A DNA stretch of 5,815 nt, from the NCBI GenBank assembly GCA_004296815.1, contig SCVT01000520.1, positions 1 through 5,815 on the forward strand. Direction: 5' to 3'. This document shows, piece after piece, positions 5,511-5,815 of this stretch (its first letter is position 1; each line of letters opens with the position of its first letter). Origin of the DNA: Reyranella sp. (GTDB lineage Bacteria; Pseudomonadota; Alphaproteobacteria; Reyranellales; Reyranellaceae). The notes beneath the pieces are model-generated. The model made no database searches. It was given only the letters and a program-made list of their open reading frames with translations, and was not told the origin of the DNA. The position numbers and the translations under genes were made by a program.

Positions 5511-5802
5511 CTAGCGGTTGGCGCGGGCGACCGCGGCGTTCAGCAGGAGATTGGCGCCCGGCACCGAGCGCACCAGCTCGATGTTCTCGTTCACATTGTG
5601 GCTGATGCCCTCGAAGCAGGGCGTGAAGATCATCGCCGTCGGCGCCATGGTCGCCACGGCATAGGCGTCGTGGCCGGCCTGGCTCCGCATCTCGCGATAG
5701 GGCAGGCCGAGCTCCTTCGCCGTGTTCCGGAGCAGCTCGATGCACTCCGGCGAGAACAGCTCGCTGCCCCAGCTCCAGCCCTCGGCGACCTCGATCTCGA
5801 CA
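5511..5802 (-). CDS. M20-family amidohydrolase (allantoate/N-carbamoyl-amino-acid type), C-terminal fragment
   Basis: The last 96 residues of a zinc hydrolase of about 400-420 residues; the start is lost beyond the contig end. I translated it by hand from 5801 to TAG at 5511-5513. Two blocks identify it: SQAGHDA (fragment residues 40-46) and MIFTPCFEGISHNVNE (57-72). These correspond to the SGAGHDA and MIFVPxxxGISHxxxE blocks of AllC allantoate amidohydrolase, beta-ureidopropionase-like and L-N-carbamoylase enzymes. H68 in GISHN should be the last metal ligand, and H44 lies in the substrate site. Such enzymes cleave the carbamoyl or ureide C-N bond in purine, pyrimidine or hydantoin catabolism in the cytoplasm; subfamily cannot be told from this part. 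It is the most upstream gene seen in the minus-strand operon, with the flavoprotein start 2 bases after its stop. Confidence 0.85.
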
Positions 5803-5815
5803 AGATCGGAAGAGC
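5803..5815 (+). other. Illumina adapter sequence at the contig end (artefact)
   Basis: The last 13 bases are AGATCGGAAGAGC, exactly the core shared by Illumina TruSeq adapters. It sits flush with the end of the window and its orientation is that of read-through at a 3' insert end. It should not be read as part of the hydrolase gene. Confidence 0.93.

Noticed and set aside
5509..5745. 79-residue N-terminal extension of the flavoprotein
   Set aside because: The residues are Arg/Gly/His-rich with no family similarity, and the same bases encode the conserved end of the M20 hydrolase in another frame.
1..5815. CRISPR array, insertion sequence, rRNA or phage genes
   Set aside because: No regularly spaced identical repeats with unique spacers, no transposase or terminal inverted repeats, and no rRNA-like or phage structural sequence were seen.

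Overview
The window is GC-rich chromosomal DNA (roughly two thirds G+C by eye) with the gene density and codon use of a proteobacterium. The secreted TPR protein, with its cysteine pairs, and the DUF2569 protein beside amino-acid/purine-type catabolic genes suggest an alphaproteobacterium. That placement is inference; no phylogenetic marker is present beyond one tRNA. The right end carries 13 bases identical to the Illumina TruSeq adapter core, so this is the unpolished end of a short-read contig and not a biological boundary.

Left to right, a complete tRNA-Ser(GGA) on the plus strand (28-117) faces a minus-strand gene (142-966) for a secreted, proline-rich protein built partly from GPLQxA hexapeptides. 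A 298-base gap (967-1264) separates it from a divergent plus-strand gene (1265-2560) for a secreted protein of ten TPR units. That gap holds two inverted-repeat elements, one of which can fold in two mutually exclusive ways. A small helical protein gene (2579-2842) follows the TPR gene by 18 bases and is probably cotranscribed with it.

The right half is a minus-strand gene string converging on the TPR operon with only 9 bases between the stop codons. In transcription order it contains the C-terminal end of an M20-family amidohydrolase of the allantoate amidohydrolase/N-carbamoyl-amino-acid hydrolase type (cut by the contig end), a flavin-dependent NAD(P)H oxidoreductase/monooxygenase starting 2 bases after the hydrolase stop, a six-segment membrane protein starting 4 bases after the oxidoreductase stop, and, after 61 bases containing a perfect 10-bp inverted repeat, a four-segment DUF2569 membrane protein. 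The first three are almost certainly one translationally coupled operon. The pairing of an amide/ureide hydrolase with a flavoprotein suggests catabolism of a nitrogenous compound, but no substrate can be read from the sequence.

No confident new system is visible. The best leads are the hexapeptide-repeat secreted protein opposite the TPR operon, the near-identical 25-base tails that bracket the six-segment membrane gene, and the switch-like inverted repeats upstream of the TPR gene.
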